From Quillaja saponaria (Eukaryota; Streptophyta; Magnoliopsida; Fabales; Quillajaceae), in the NCBI GenBank assembly GCA_029379385.1, contig CM055613.1:14526001-14590000 (forward strand): a DNA stretch of 64,000 nt, in the 5' to 3' direction. Below are positions 26,971 to 38,860 of this stretch, piece by piece; within the stretch, counting starts at the first letter, position 1, and each line of letters opens with the position of its first letter. The notes beneath the pieces are model-generated. The model saw only the letters and a program-made list of their open reading frames with translations, was not told the DNA's origin and did no database searches. Both the position numbers and the translations under genes were made by a program.

Positions 26971-29900
26971 CTAGGAGCTGTTGGCAGTTGTTTCAAGATG
27001 AGCTGGTGAATATCTCTCCATGATTTTGGTTAGTTTCTCACTAAACTGTTCCTCCATCTGCAGTTCTTCCTCCAACTGCCTCCGCTTCATAGCAACTATA
27101 TTCTCTTCATGAGCTAATATTAGTCTGTCTCTTACGATCACAAATTCTTCCACTTCTTTATCTTGGAGCTTGATGAATTTTAGAATCTCATCCGCCCTAC
27201 AGCCAAAGGAATGAAATGTCAGATGCCATAAAACAATCAATAACGAAAATCAATAGCACCGCTTTAGTTATTTAAATCAGAACCACCAAGTGATACTGCC
27301 AGGAAAAATAACTATATCTGAAAATTTATACTGAACATAATCTCAATCATAGACATGTCTTTACCTGCGTCTACGCTCCTCAGCATTTGAAGGATTTGCA
27401 TTTGACTGCTTCACCTTCTCGCGCTCTTCTTGCTGCAGCCTCTCAAAGTTTTCTTCCTTAGCAGCTATTGATTCTTGGACAATTTTTATCTGGTCCTTGT
27501 AAAATTGTTCTTGCATGTACATCTGCATGGTCAAAAACTCAACTGATGAGTTTAAAGAAAACAAACAAATACCCAACAACAAAATCAGAAACACACAAGA
27601 AAACAGTCAGAAAAATTAAAGTATGGTTCATTTATGGACAAGATATGGATAGCCACTTGTGTGATGTTAATCTAATTGACAAATATCATGACTAAGTTTT
27701 CATAACACACAGAAATGGTACGATAAACACGAAAAGCGTCAATTCATGGGTGAAAAGAACTGGATCCAGAACCGAGCTCATGACATGCATAAAGCCTCTG
27801 GCTAGGAAAAAGTGGAAAACAACTTGGTTGACCAGTAGCAGAGACAAGGCCACACATATAGTCACTTCCTTTAAGTGCATTGTTAAGATAATAAAAAACC
27901 TTTCTCTTTATAGGATTCTCCATTAGTATAAACCTGTTAGCAATAGTCAGAATGAAGATGGATTAAATATGCAACTTTCAATGACAAAAGACAAAATCGC
28001 GCATGCCTCTACAGCATAAAAAAAAGTAAACATAAACTAAAAATATGAAACTTTGTCATTAACTAATACTACCTCTTCCTTGTTTTCTTCATGCTGAACT
28101 TTAGTTCTTTGTCTCACAATATGGTTTTCCTCCATTGTCTTCCGCAGCTTCTCACTCACAACACCAAAAGATTCTTCGAGAGCTTTTGTATGTCTTTGTT
28201 CTTTGACAACCTTGTTTTTCAACCAGATAAGTTGCTGGTTGTCCTCACTCATTTGCCGGATTTGTTTTACAACCATCTCCTGGTATGATCTCATCTCATA
28301 TTTCAGCCTAGATTTACCTTATCAAATTTTAGACCAGAAAACAATGTAAAACAGTGTTAGCTTTGTTCTGATTATTCACAGAATTCCAATCTCATGTCTT
28401 CATAAGGTTTAGTTTGAGAACCTGAAATTGTAGGCTCAGAAACAATCTGCAAAACAAGTGAAATAATGTGTACGTTTGTGTGCGTGTACCCATGCAGAAG
28501 AGAGAGCAGAGATGTACATGCATACATATATATGGAGAGAGAGAGAGGGAGACAGACAGATACACAAAGAGGGCACCTTGGGAATGTTGGTTGAAATAAA
28601 CCATGTCAGCATTGACAGCCATGTAACCATGGAGCTGGCGCTTTCCCCCTAGTAGAAATAACTTGGGACGAAGACACCAAGCAGCTCTATCAGTTCCTTG
28701 CTCTGTAAAATGCTTATGCAGGCGCTCAGCCTCCAAATACCCGCTTGCTGAGGGCTCAAAGATCAAAACACTACACCCACGATGCCCCTTTGGACCATAA
28801 GAGTGTTGGGCCTTTACAGCAGCATATGAGCTGAAGTAATCAAGAAGCTCTTGATTTCCCATACCTATCCACTGAATACAAAAAGAAGAAAATGTGAGTC
28901 AACAACCAGCAAACTTTTAGTACATAAAGAGATGCTTAGACTCATACAGATCAGAGATCAAAAGAAAATAGCGGTATAATCATTAATAAATGTATGCAAG
29001 AAAACACAGCCATACGTTGTCATTTTCATCCTTTTCAAGCTGTGTATTTTGAATGATAACCATCGGTGGCCAAACTATTTCGTGATCTTTCTCCTCATCA
29101 TTTATTCCTTTCCATTTACCAAATACTTCACCAGCTGGAATAATGGAAGTCCCTCTCCTGCACAACTCCTCATCCAAAAGGTCAGCAAGTTCCCTGTGGA
29201 TTTTCACCCTCTTTGATCCTTTTGTTTTGGCATGTGTCTTAAGGGGCTGCAGACCTCTGTACCAATCAATAGAGCCAGGGCCACCTTGGCAAGCCGGACA
29301 GTGCCACTGCCTTTCCGGATCATTTATCTCCTCAACAGTCAGAGTATCCAAAATCTCAAAGAATTTCTTGAGCCACTTGCTCTTCTTCCTAGTATCGTGG
29401 CTCTTTTGACTACTGTCTGATTCAAAATCATCACTTAGCATATCATCATCGCTATCTTCCTCGAGATCAGAGTAATCCTCCTCCTCCTCATCAGCATCAG
29501 CATCAACAAAATTGCTCTTATCAGGGGACTCTGACTCGTCCTTTAGCTGGCTACTTTCTATACCCTTGGATTGTATGGAAGCCATCCCTAGGTTGCCAAT
29601 TCCATCCATGCTCCAGTGGAGGACAAATTACAGGATTTGCAGCCACGTTGTTGCTCTTGATACCAATAGTAGATGATTGGGACCTTGCACTTCCCCTCCC
29701 AACAGGTCTCTTGAGGTCAGCAGTATGTGTTTTCCAGGGATTTCCAGAACCCTTTCCAGCTTCCTGAAGATACATCCCTGGTTTTCCAGCTCTGTTCTTC
29801 GACTTCCCGACAACCTCCCATTCACCATCATCTTGTGCTGATTCCAGGCTCTTGTCAGCAACACCATGACTCAACTGATCATTCTTGGGATTAGATTGAT

Positions 29901-30102
29901 CAGAATCCCTTCCAGCTGGCTGAAGATAAGTCCCAGGCTTTCCAGCTCTGTTCTTCGACTTCCTCACAACCTCCCATTGACCATCATCTTGTGACGAGCC
30001 TAGAATGTTAGGAGTAACGCCAAGATTCAGCTGATCAATCTTGGCGTTAAATTCAGATATATTTTTCTCTTCAGAAATTGCAGATGTTCTTCCTGAACTC
30101 AT
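26971..30102 (-). CDS. SGS3: SUPPRESSOR OF GENE SILENCING 3
   Basis: Cytoplasmic RNA-binding cofactor of RDR6 in siRNA bodies; stabilises cleaved RNA for tasiRNA and antiviral secondary siRNA synthesis. CDS exons: 29016-30102, 28577-28871, 28073-28317, 27365-27522, 26971-27196. A 5' UTR exon lies upstream. Order of parts: low-complexity N-terminus with two copies of an AQDDGEWEVV...KNRAGKPG module; acidic stretch (DADADEEEEDYSDLEEDSDD); zf-XS zinc finger (WHCPACQGGPGSIDWYRGLQ then KTHAKTKG); XS domain (GNQELLDYFSSYAAVKAQHS, GYLEAERLHKHFTEQGTDR, YFNQHSQG); and long C-terminal coiled coil (KALEESFGVVSEKLRKTMEE, EENFERLQQEEREK). The exon sum is 2011 nt, one above a multiple of 3. The extra G is in the GGG at 29586-29588, between HGWNWQ and SIQSKG. 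Corrected length about 669 aa. Confidence 0.95.
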
Positions 30103-30122
30103 CTTGCCACGCTTTCTCACCG

Positions 30123-31220
30123 CTGTTAAATTGTGGGAACAATACATAGAAGCCCATTGAACAGATAAGCTTTGTGATAAACCATATTTATTCAAGTCAA
30201 CAGACAGAATGAACCAGGGAAAATCTATGCTAGTGTTCAAGAATGTTCAAGAATACAATACTGGATTTGATAGCATACTTCAAAGGGATAACGTATTGAT
30301 TGCAAACAGAAAACAAACTAAGATAATAGAAACGTGCATCTAATTAGCAGTTTAGCAACAACAACTATGTTATTAACAACCATTACCACTAGGCTCAACC
30401 CAAGTATTTCAGGTCACCTAACTTCAAAGTGAAAAATTGCATTCACAAACAATAGAAAACACTACTCCCAGCAGTGAAAACACTCAAAGCATCCATTAAG
30501 AACTCAAGACTTTCTTCTTTCCCATGTGTCATTGAGCTAACAACAGTAGCCTGTGTCCTTTTTACCCAATTCCAAATTTCAATGAAAGGAAATTCAAACA
30601 TAAACACCTGAACTGTTGAAGAGAAAAGAATTTAAAAGTTACAGCAAAAGATATGCCAAATGAAACTATCCTTCCTGAGGTGACAACTTATAATATGAAA
30701 GTCAGGGTCTTGCAAAAGGGAGAAAAAGGTGACTCCCAAGAATAAGTACATGGCATAATTTCTTTAGATATAAGACACAAAAGACAAAGGCATACTCGTC
30801 CATATTCAATAATTGAACACAACACATATTAATGCATGTACGCCACCATGCCAGTCCAATAGATGAAATGAAGAACCAGAAAGAGGAAAGCACAATCTTC
30901 CCCAAAAGACAAAAAACTAAGCTTGCATTTTTATTATATTTATTTTTTCTTATTTCACACCCTGAAAGTAAGATTCTTGTTTGACATCAAAAATTAAGAA
31001 CAATTGATGATACATCCGGAACATGTAAAAACAGGACAGGGAGAATAATGCAAAAGAAACTAGGTTGACGGAGACAATACCTGAGAATCTGAAAAAATCG
31101 TTGACGGAGAACCGCGGATTCTGCCGACGTTGCCGGAGATAATGAAGCACGCGCGGTGAGAGTGACAGTACTGACAGAGAGCTGAATGAGCAAGTAGACA
31201 CACAGACAGCAGAAAATGCG
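30123..31220 (-). other. SGS3 5' UTR exon and 5' UTR intron
   Basis: The start codon exon has a clear acceptor (TTTAACAG) ending at 30123. A matching donor (TTCTCAG/GTATTG) lies at 31079-31080, so a 957-nt intron would split the 5' UTR. The leader exon is about 31081-31220. Confidence 0.6.
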
Positions 31221-31248
31221 TGAACATGAAAATAGTATGAAAGACAAG

Positions 31249-31258
31249 GTTTATATGC
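31249..31258 (-). promoter_or_regulatory. Possible TATA box of SGS3
   Basis: CATATAAACC on the - strand, 30-40 nt upstream of the presumed start of the leader exon. Confidence 0.35.
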
Positions 31259-31598
31259 TTTTCGGACATGAAATTTTTATGAATAAAGAAAAGAAGTTCT
31301 GCATAAGCTGGTTCCGAAAAAAATAAAATAAAAAGCAAAATGAGAAGTGCGGAATGTGGATCTTATTTCTTTAATTTTAACTTTTTAGACTTTTTCTTTT
31401 AAAAAATATGATACTTGATGTCAATGGGGAAACAAAAAATTTTATTAATAAGTCACACATTAATTTTATACATAAATGATTTTTTTTAGGGTAGTATTAT
31501 TACTTTACTCAGGCTTAGTTTGGTCATTCTAAAATTATTATAAATAATAAAAATCATAAATAATATGTTTGATAAAATAAATTATAAATTATTGTGAA

Positions 31599-32070
31599 TA
31601 TATAAAATAATAAAAATAAATATTATTAATTAAAAATATATTAGAGAAGAAACATTTAATTATTTATATATTAATTAACTTATAAATTAATTAAAGATAC
31701 ATTTAATAATTTTTTTAATTAATAAGATAACTTTTATAATTTTAATTTAAAAAAATAAAACTAATTTTTAAGGATGTCACTTGAATATTTCTAAAAACAC
31801 TCATAATTTGATAAAAAAAAATATATTCTTACAAAAATTAATTAGATAATATTTAAATACTATAACATTTTTAAAAGTCAAATCACTCTACGCATTACAA
31901 ATTCAGTGTCAAATTCTTAATAAATATAGACAAGTATAAATAGATAATGTTACCCTTCAATCATCATTAATAATAAAATTGATTATTAAAATATTAAACT
32001 ATGACACCATTTAAGATACACTTTCTCTTTCCTCTTGCGTTCTCCACCCCGGCCTCTCTCGAAACCTCCT
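31599..32070. repeat. Direct repeat A, copy 1
   Basis: About 470 bp, nearly identical to 33211-33682. Recognisable by the shared GC-richer end TCTCCACCCCGGCCTCTCTC. Copy 1 runs straight into repeat B copy 1. Confidence 0.9.
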
Positions 32071-32076
32071 ATATTA

Positions 32077-33201
32077 ATTTTTGTAACCTAGCAAAAGATT
32101 TATGTGCTTTAGAAACAAAAGGTAATGGAAATTGTTGTTAAATTATTTTCTCAAACATATGAGGTAGCTAGGTAGGAGATAATACTAGATTAATCAAATA
32201 AGGAAACAACCAAGTGGAAATATTAGAGCTATTATGGTATGCATGAATGATATTTACAGAATTGAAATGAAAAAAAGAATGGAAATAGAATGTTATGAAA
32301 TGGAATAATCATTTCATTCTATTATTTGATAGCATTAATAAAAAATAGTTCTTTTATTTATTTATTTACTATGCAGTTTTTAGACATAATATGATATATA
32401 AAAAAATACTACTAAAATGACAAAAATATCCCTAAATAGGTAAAGTAACAAAAATGTAACATAATTTAGAAATTTTATATATTTCTTAATTTTTTTGTTA
32501 ATTTATTTTAAAATTTGATATTATTAATTAATTAATTCTTTATTTATTTATATTTTTATTAGTTTAAAATTACTTAACTAATTTATTTATTTTACATTAA
32601 CTAATTATTTATAATTTATATTATTTATTGTGATATGAAATGTATTTTTGTCATTTAATTAAAATAAATTAATTATTATTATTTATATTAATATTTTAGT
32701 TTAAAATTATTTAACTAATTTTTTATAATTTATATTATTTATTATGACATGAAAGGTATTTTTGTCATTTGATTAAAATGAATTAATTTATTATTTTTTT
32801 ATATACACAATATTTTTTTATTTTATGTTATTTGATGTGATATGAAAGGTATTTTTGTCACTTGACTACAGTTATATATTTATTATTTAGTTTATTTATA
32901 ATATTATTTTATTTATCTACAACTTATTATTTAATTATTTACTTTATGTGATAGAAGGATAATTTTGTTATTTAACTGAACTAAATCAATTATATAGAAG
33001 TAGGAATAAGAAATCTGACCTCTAAGTGAGTTTGATGATTCATATTTTTATAAAATAAAATGACCACAATAAAATGGGCATTTTGGCGCTAAATACATAC
33101 CAAATGAAATAATGTTCATTACATAGAATTATGCATGAAATGGAATGAAAATTTTTGACATAAGACCTTAAACACTTTCAAACTATATTAAAATTAATGA
33201 A
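32077..33201. repeat. Direct repeat B, copy 1
   Basis: About 1.1 kb, highly similar to 35327-36262, starting TTTTTGTAACCTAGCAAAAG and ending CAAACTATATTAAAATTAAT. Between 32610 and 32960 it contains about four degenerate units of about 100 bp, each with a TGATATGAAAGGTATTTTTG-like core. Most of that array is missing from copy 2. No coding potential. Confidence 0.9.
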
Positions 33202-33210
33202 TTAATTAAA

Positions 33211-33682
33211 ATATATAAAATAATAAAAATAAATATTATTAATTAAAAATATATTAGAGAAGAAACATTTAATAATTTATATATTAATTAACTTATAAAT
33301 TAATTAAAGATACATTTAATAATTTTTTAAATTAATAAGATAACTTTTATAATTTTACTTTTACAAAAATAAAACTAATTTTTAAAAATGTCACTTGAAC
33401 ATTTCTAAAAACACTCATAATTTGGTAAAAATAATAAAATAAATATTCTTACAAAAATTAATTAAATAATATTTAAATACTATAATTTTTTAAAAGTCAA
33501 ATCACTTAACGTGTCAAATTCTTAATAAATGTAGACAAGTATAAATAGATAATGTTACCCTTCAATCATCATTAATAATAAAATTGATTATTAAAATATT
33601 AAATTATGACACCATTTAAGATACACTTTCTCTTTCCTCTTGCGTTCTCCACCCCGGCCTCTCTCGAAACCTCCAATATTAA
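33211..33682. repeat. Direct repeat A, copy 2
   Basis: Second copy of repeat A. It is separated from repeat B copy 2 by about 1.6 kb (33683-35326) that has no counterpart between A1 and B1. Confidence 0.9.
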
Positions 33683-35326
33683 TTAATATCTCTTTTTCTT
33701 TTCTTTTTTCTTTTTCTAGTTTTTTTAGTAAAATTGAAGTGCAAAAAATTTTCGGGTTCTAAATTCTTGATTTGGAGAAGAGTTAGGAGAATATCAAGAT
33801 TGAAAATCAACAGTCAAGTAATTAGATCTTCACTAGAGCATCTATTTGTTAGTTTTGAATTGGGTAGACGTAATTCAAATTCAATCATGATTTAAGATTT
33901 ATATAGCTTAAGTCTAGCAAAAAAGAATGGTGACAATGAAATTTACTTTTTATGGGGCTTGGTTCTGCTATTCCATCAATGAAATTGAAATGGGTTTTAG
34001 GCTAGATTTTTTAATAGCATACACATACATATGGGGTTTCGCAGTGGTCCTTCGGAGTATAGAAAAAAACATCAAGTTATAGGATAAACGATATGAAAAT
34101 GTTGTGTGGGAGACGAAAGAGAAGAAGGATTGCTTTTCTGATGGCACATTTGTGGGTCTTTTTCATGATTGGTGGGAACTAGAAATTCAGATGATTTCTT
34201 CACCAATTTGTGTGATTTGGTTGTTGAAAATTTGGGGCCGAATGAATAGTAACCGAGAGGTGCAGGGAGGCTGGATGAAAGGGCCGATTAAGGTGTTTCT
34301 TGGTTTGTTTTCTGTTTTTTTTTTTTTTTTTTTTTTTTCCTTGAAGAAAAAATAAATTTGGAAGGGATGGGTCCTTCAACTATGTTGGTAATATGTAGTT
34401 CTTCAACCTAAAGTTCATTGTAGAGATCAGATGTAATAACGATCTTAAAAAGGTAGTCATGGAGTCATGAAGTCATGGAGAAAAACATAATTTTATGGGA
34501 TATCATATCATGCACATCTATAGCTTATAGTTCCTTATCATCAAACTGATTTAGACAGTCATAGTCCAAAATGTTGAAGGATTCAAATCTAACTCTAATG
34601 GAATGTCTTTGATTAACTCGTAATAAAGAGAATTTTATATATATTTGTTTATGTTCTTTAATCTCACTGAAATAAATAAAAAAAAGGGGTCACTGAGAGA
34701 TAGAGAAAGAAAAGGAAAAAAAAAGAAAAAAAAGTTGTTCAGTGGGATGCGTTAAACAAATTTATTATTTTTTAATTAGATTGAAGGATAATATGTCTAA
34801 TTTATATATTGATGAAAATGTGATATTAAAAAATTTGATTGTCACTAATAAAATCACTCTTATTTTTATATACATATATTGAATTTTTAGTTTTTCGTTA
34901 TACGCAGATTAAATTTTATAATACTTATAATAAGAGTTAAACAAATATATATTTTAAGCAAATTATAAATATATGTATAGAGAGAGAGGCTTAGATAAGT
35001 ATATAACTAACATCATAAGTATCTTGTTCCACTTTACAACATGTACCACACCATTCTACTATTTGATGTGATCAATTTTACAAGGACATAATTTAAATAT
35101 ATATATAATAACATCATAAATATCTTGTTCCACTTTACAACATGTACCACACTATTCTACTATTTGATGTGATCAATTGTACAATGACATAAATATATAA
35201 ACTAACCTAATAAATTAGAGGTCTTGCAATAGTAAAAAAATTCATTAAAATTTGTCTAAAGTTTTAGTTTTTCACAAAAAAATTGTTTTTTTGTAATTGC
35301 TAAGATAGATAGTATAAAAGAAACAA
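33683..35326. other. Segment unique to the second duplicate
   Basis: Mostly AT-rich. 33740-34380 is of higher complexity and includes an 83-codon open frame (34104-34355) that I do not recognise, ending in a poly-T run at 34317-34339. Further right is a short tandem duplication. No gene is supported. Confidence 0.4.
35009..35190. repeat. Two-copy tandem repeat, about 100-bp unit
   Basis: The block starting AACATCATAAGTATCTTGTT (35009) recurs from about 35108 with a few changes. Both contain CACTTTACAACATGTACCAC. Confidence 0.85.
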
Positions 35327-36262
35327 TTTTTGTAACCTGGCAAAAGATTTATGTGCTTTAGAAACAAAAGGTAATGGAAATTGTTGTTAAATTATTTTCT
35401 CAAACATATGAGGTAGCTAGGTAGGAGATAATACTAGATTAATCAAATAAGGAAACAACCAAGTGGAAATATTAGAGCTATTGTGATATGCATGAATGAT
35501 TTTTATAAAATTGTAATAAAAAAAGAATGGAAATAGAATGCTGTGAAATGGAATAATCATTTCATTCTATTATTTGATAGCATTAATGAAAAATAATCAT
35601 TTTATTTATTTATTTACTATGTAGTTTTTAGACATAATATGATATATAAAAAAATACTACTAAAATGGCAAAAATATCCCTAAATAGGTAAAGTAACAAA
35701 AATTTAACATAATTTAGAAATTTTATATATTTCTTAATTTTTTTTGTTAATTTATTTTAAAATTTGATATTATTAATTAATTAATTCTTTATTTATTTAT
35801 ATTTTTATTAGTTTAAAATTACTTAACTAATTTATTTATTTTACATTAACTAATTATTTATAAGAAGGATAAATTTTATATAACAATATATTAATTATAA
35901 TTAGAATATATATTTAATTTTTATTACAAGATTAATTTAGTTTATTTATAATATTATTTTATTCATCTACAACTTATTATTAATTATTTATTTTATGTGA
36001 TAGAAGGATAATTTTGTTATTTAACTGAACTAAATCAATTAAATAGAAGTAGGAATAATAACTCTAACCTCTAAGTGAGTTGAAGATTCATATTTTTATA
36101 AAATAAAATGGCCACAATAGAATGGACATTTTGGATGACCATTTTGGCGCTAAATACATACCAAATGAAATAATGTTCATTACATAGAATTATACATGAA
36201 ATAGAATGACAATTTTTGACATAAGACCTTAAACACTTTCAAACTATATTAAAATTAATGAA
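35327..36262. repeat. Direct repeat B, copy 2
   Basis: Second copy of repeat B, shorter than copy 1 because most of the degenerate tandem array is replaced or deleted around 35860-35930. Confidence 0.9.
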
Positions 36263-36767
36263 TGGTGAGAATGGTTTACTTCAAATTTCTTTTTCTTTTT
36301 TTAAATCATGTGTAAATTAATTCATATAATTGTTATAAATTTATGTTTTTTTTTTTACACGAATAAATAGTAGGAGAATGTTAATTTTTAAAAATTAGTG
36401 AGAATTCTAATTAATTTAATAACCTTGGCAGTAAGTTGATGTGTTGGATCGATAAAGTAATTCAAGTACAATTAGATCATTTCTTTTATTTTATTTTTTT
36501 CCAAAAATGTGGGGGCAAGAACTGGGAGCAAAAACATTATATCTAAAAATTAGTGTAGTCCAATCAAACAAATTTCTTACAAAAATAATTTTTATAATTA
36601 AATATGCATGGACGAAACCAAATATAGATATATATTTAGGTACCATATTTTTCATCTTAGTAACAATGAATACAATGTACACAAAAATAAAAAAGTGAGA
36701 TTCATTTTACAGATGAGCAAGATACACTATACTAATATTCGACCAAATCTCTTCTTTGTGGACAAGA
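36263..36767. other. AT-rich spacer
   Basis: No gene recognised. A 30-bp stretch at 36690-36720 (GATTCATTTTACAGATGAGC) recurs at 36868-36895 and, with changes, in the GDSL gene near 42660. Confidence 0.4.
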
Positions 36768-36895
36768 TATACTTAAGCTTGTTGGTTCAATTGCCGCCAT
36801 TGTCAACAAGAAAATTCTTGAGTCCCAAACTATGCAAATCCTGGAAGAACATCAACTACTTTCATAGCATGAGATTCATTTTACAGATGAGCAAC
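36768..36895 (-). pseudogene. GDSL esterase gene fragment
   Basis: Resembles the GDSL gene at about 42565-42690: the end of intron 3 and the start of exon 4, including TTGAGTCCCAAACTATGCAA against CTGAGTCCCAAACTCTGCAA. Same orientation as the gene. Diverged, with indels; not functional. Confidence 0.7.
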
Positions 36896-37273
36896 TAATA
36901 AAATGTAACTGAAAAAAAAAAAATAAATAAAAAAAATTCGCCACCATATTCCAAAATTTTCAACTGTCTACTTGCAAAGTACCTTCCATTTCTATATCTT
37001 GGAGCTTGATGAATTTTGAAATTTCATCAGCCCTAAGGCGCAAGGAATGAATTGTCAGATGCCATGAAACAATCAACTAAGACAAGTAAATAAACAGCTT
37101 TAAATAGCCAATTCAGAGCAACCCAATTGATACCATTCAAGATAAATCCAAGTAAAATTAAATTGAAATTGAACTCAATCACAGACATTTATTTACCTGT
37201 GTTTTTGTCATGTGAAGAATTGGTATTTGCCTGCTTCAGTACCTTCAGTATCTTCTCAAAGTTTTATACCTTA

Positions 37274-37623
37274 GGGGTGAGCATATAACCCGGCCCAATT
37301 GTAAAACTGACCTATAGGTCTGACACCGACCCAATCCGATTCTATGTTAACTCAGACAGGTGGAAATTTCTAAAACATTACAAGTCAGGTCAGTTTGCCG
37401 GGTTGCAAAAAAACAAGAAGTCAGTTACTCAACCTGGCAGCCTTTTAAACATCAATTTAAAAAATATATATATTTTTATTACACATGTTTAGGTGTTATT
37501 GGTGGGGTATATTTTTGTTTACACACCGAGATGTACAATATTATTAGTAGTGGAGCTAGACTTTTATTCTTGGATAGGCCGACTAAAATTTCATATAAAA
37601 TTATTCTACTATAGTAATAGCAA

Positions 37624-37656
<33 letters not shown>

Positions 37657-38765
37657 AAAATCAATAATTCATAAGACATAATAAAAATTTATAAAAAACA
37701 AACTAATAATAAAAAATTTTAATCCATTAGTCTTTAGTCTTGAATTTTAAGTTTTAATCCGTAAGTTTTGTAGTCAAAAAAATGAAAATGTTATTTGATT
37801 TTTACTTTTGAATGGTAATATTAAATAAGAGAAAAATAGGAGGCTAAAAATTAATTTAAACGTTTTTGAAATTTTTTAGGACTATCGCGATCTCTGGTCC
37901 TTTAAAGGCTCCACTTTTGAATATCATTCATTCCTAAAGCCCTAATTCAATCTTATTCCCACTTCTCTCCTTTGTAGCTGACATCTCCCATTTCTCTCAA
38001 GTTCTCAACTCTCTCAAAGAAACCCTAACTCATTAAAACAATAATTCATTCGGCCTTCAAGACTTTTAATCTACATCCAAGGTGCGACGGTGGTGCTGCA
38101 GCTACATCCTAGCATATTTCCATAGACCCAGCTACACCCAAGCATATCTCTTTATTAGATCGGATCTAATTCTTCAAAGTTTCATTCTCTCCTATCTCTC
38201 ACCAAGCCGTCTCCTTAAGCTCGTACTAAAGATCAAAGCAAGGGTGTGATTTCAGAGCTCAAGATCCAAGAATACGATGGCTTAAAGCTTCTTTTCTTTT
38301 AGATTTGAGTTTCCTTCTTGACCGGATTTAGTAAGGCAACAATTTTTATTTTCATCAAGCAAAAGGATTCGAAGTGAAGAGGTTGGGGTTTTTGGATCTA
38401 TGACAGGGGTTGAGTTTTGCAGCTACAATTGCTTAGATTTTGTGAATATGGTGTAAAATTTGTTCAATTTTAGTTTACCCTCAAAACAATTTGCCATGTA
38501 ATATATTGAGAAGTTTTAGATTTGAATTTTTCTTCCACTCTTTCAAAAGTTTTGTAATACGTCAATTTTCTTAGCTTTGCTTACTGTCTCCATCTTCTCA
38601 AAATCGACCGACTGACTCGTAATATCCGAATTTTCTTGCGTTTGACATTTTTCAAGAATCAATATTTATGGTTTGTTCCTTGGTTGGAATTTTAGAAGAA
38701 CCTACTAAATCGAGTCGGATGCTGAAAGGATCAAAGTTGACCCAACTCGACTACCTGCACACCCC
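37274..38765. mobile_element. hAT-like non-autonomous element
   Basis: Ends GGGGTGAGCA and TGCACACCCC are the familiar short terminal repeats of plant hAT-type elements. The flanks TACCTTAG (37267-37274) and TACTTAG (38766-38772) look like an 8-bp TSD with one base lost in one copy. The interruption of an SGS3 fragment proves insertion. The interior holds gene-leader-like sequence (CT-rich, CAAAGAAACCCTAACTC) but no transposase. Confidence 0.7.
37624..37654. repeat. (TA)n microsatellite
   Basis: About 15 TA units inside the hAT-like element. Confidence 0.9.
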
Positions 38766-38860
38766 TACTTAGCATCTCTTAAATCATGGATGAATTTGAT
38801 TTGGTTCTTGAAAATTGTTTTTGCATGTACAACTGCATTGGCATAAAACTTACAAATTAT

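Larger units (their letters stand above)
36970..38860 (-). pseudogene. SGS3 fragment split by an hAT-like insertion
   Basis: 36970-37266 matches SGS3 around 27160-27445: the end of exon 5, the intron and the start of exon 6, with shared ATCTTGGAGCTTGATGAATT. 38773-38860 continues the match to about 27450-27530, with shared TTGCATGTACA and CTGCAT. The 1.5 kb between is an inverted-repeat element. The copy retains intron sequence, so it arose by DNA duplication or capture and not by retroposition. Confidence 0.8.

Noticed and set aside
34104..34355. 83-codon ORF between the duplicated repeats
   Set aside because: Ends in a poly-T run, unknown sequence, no second exon or conservation evidence.
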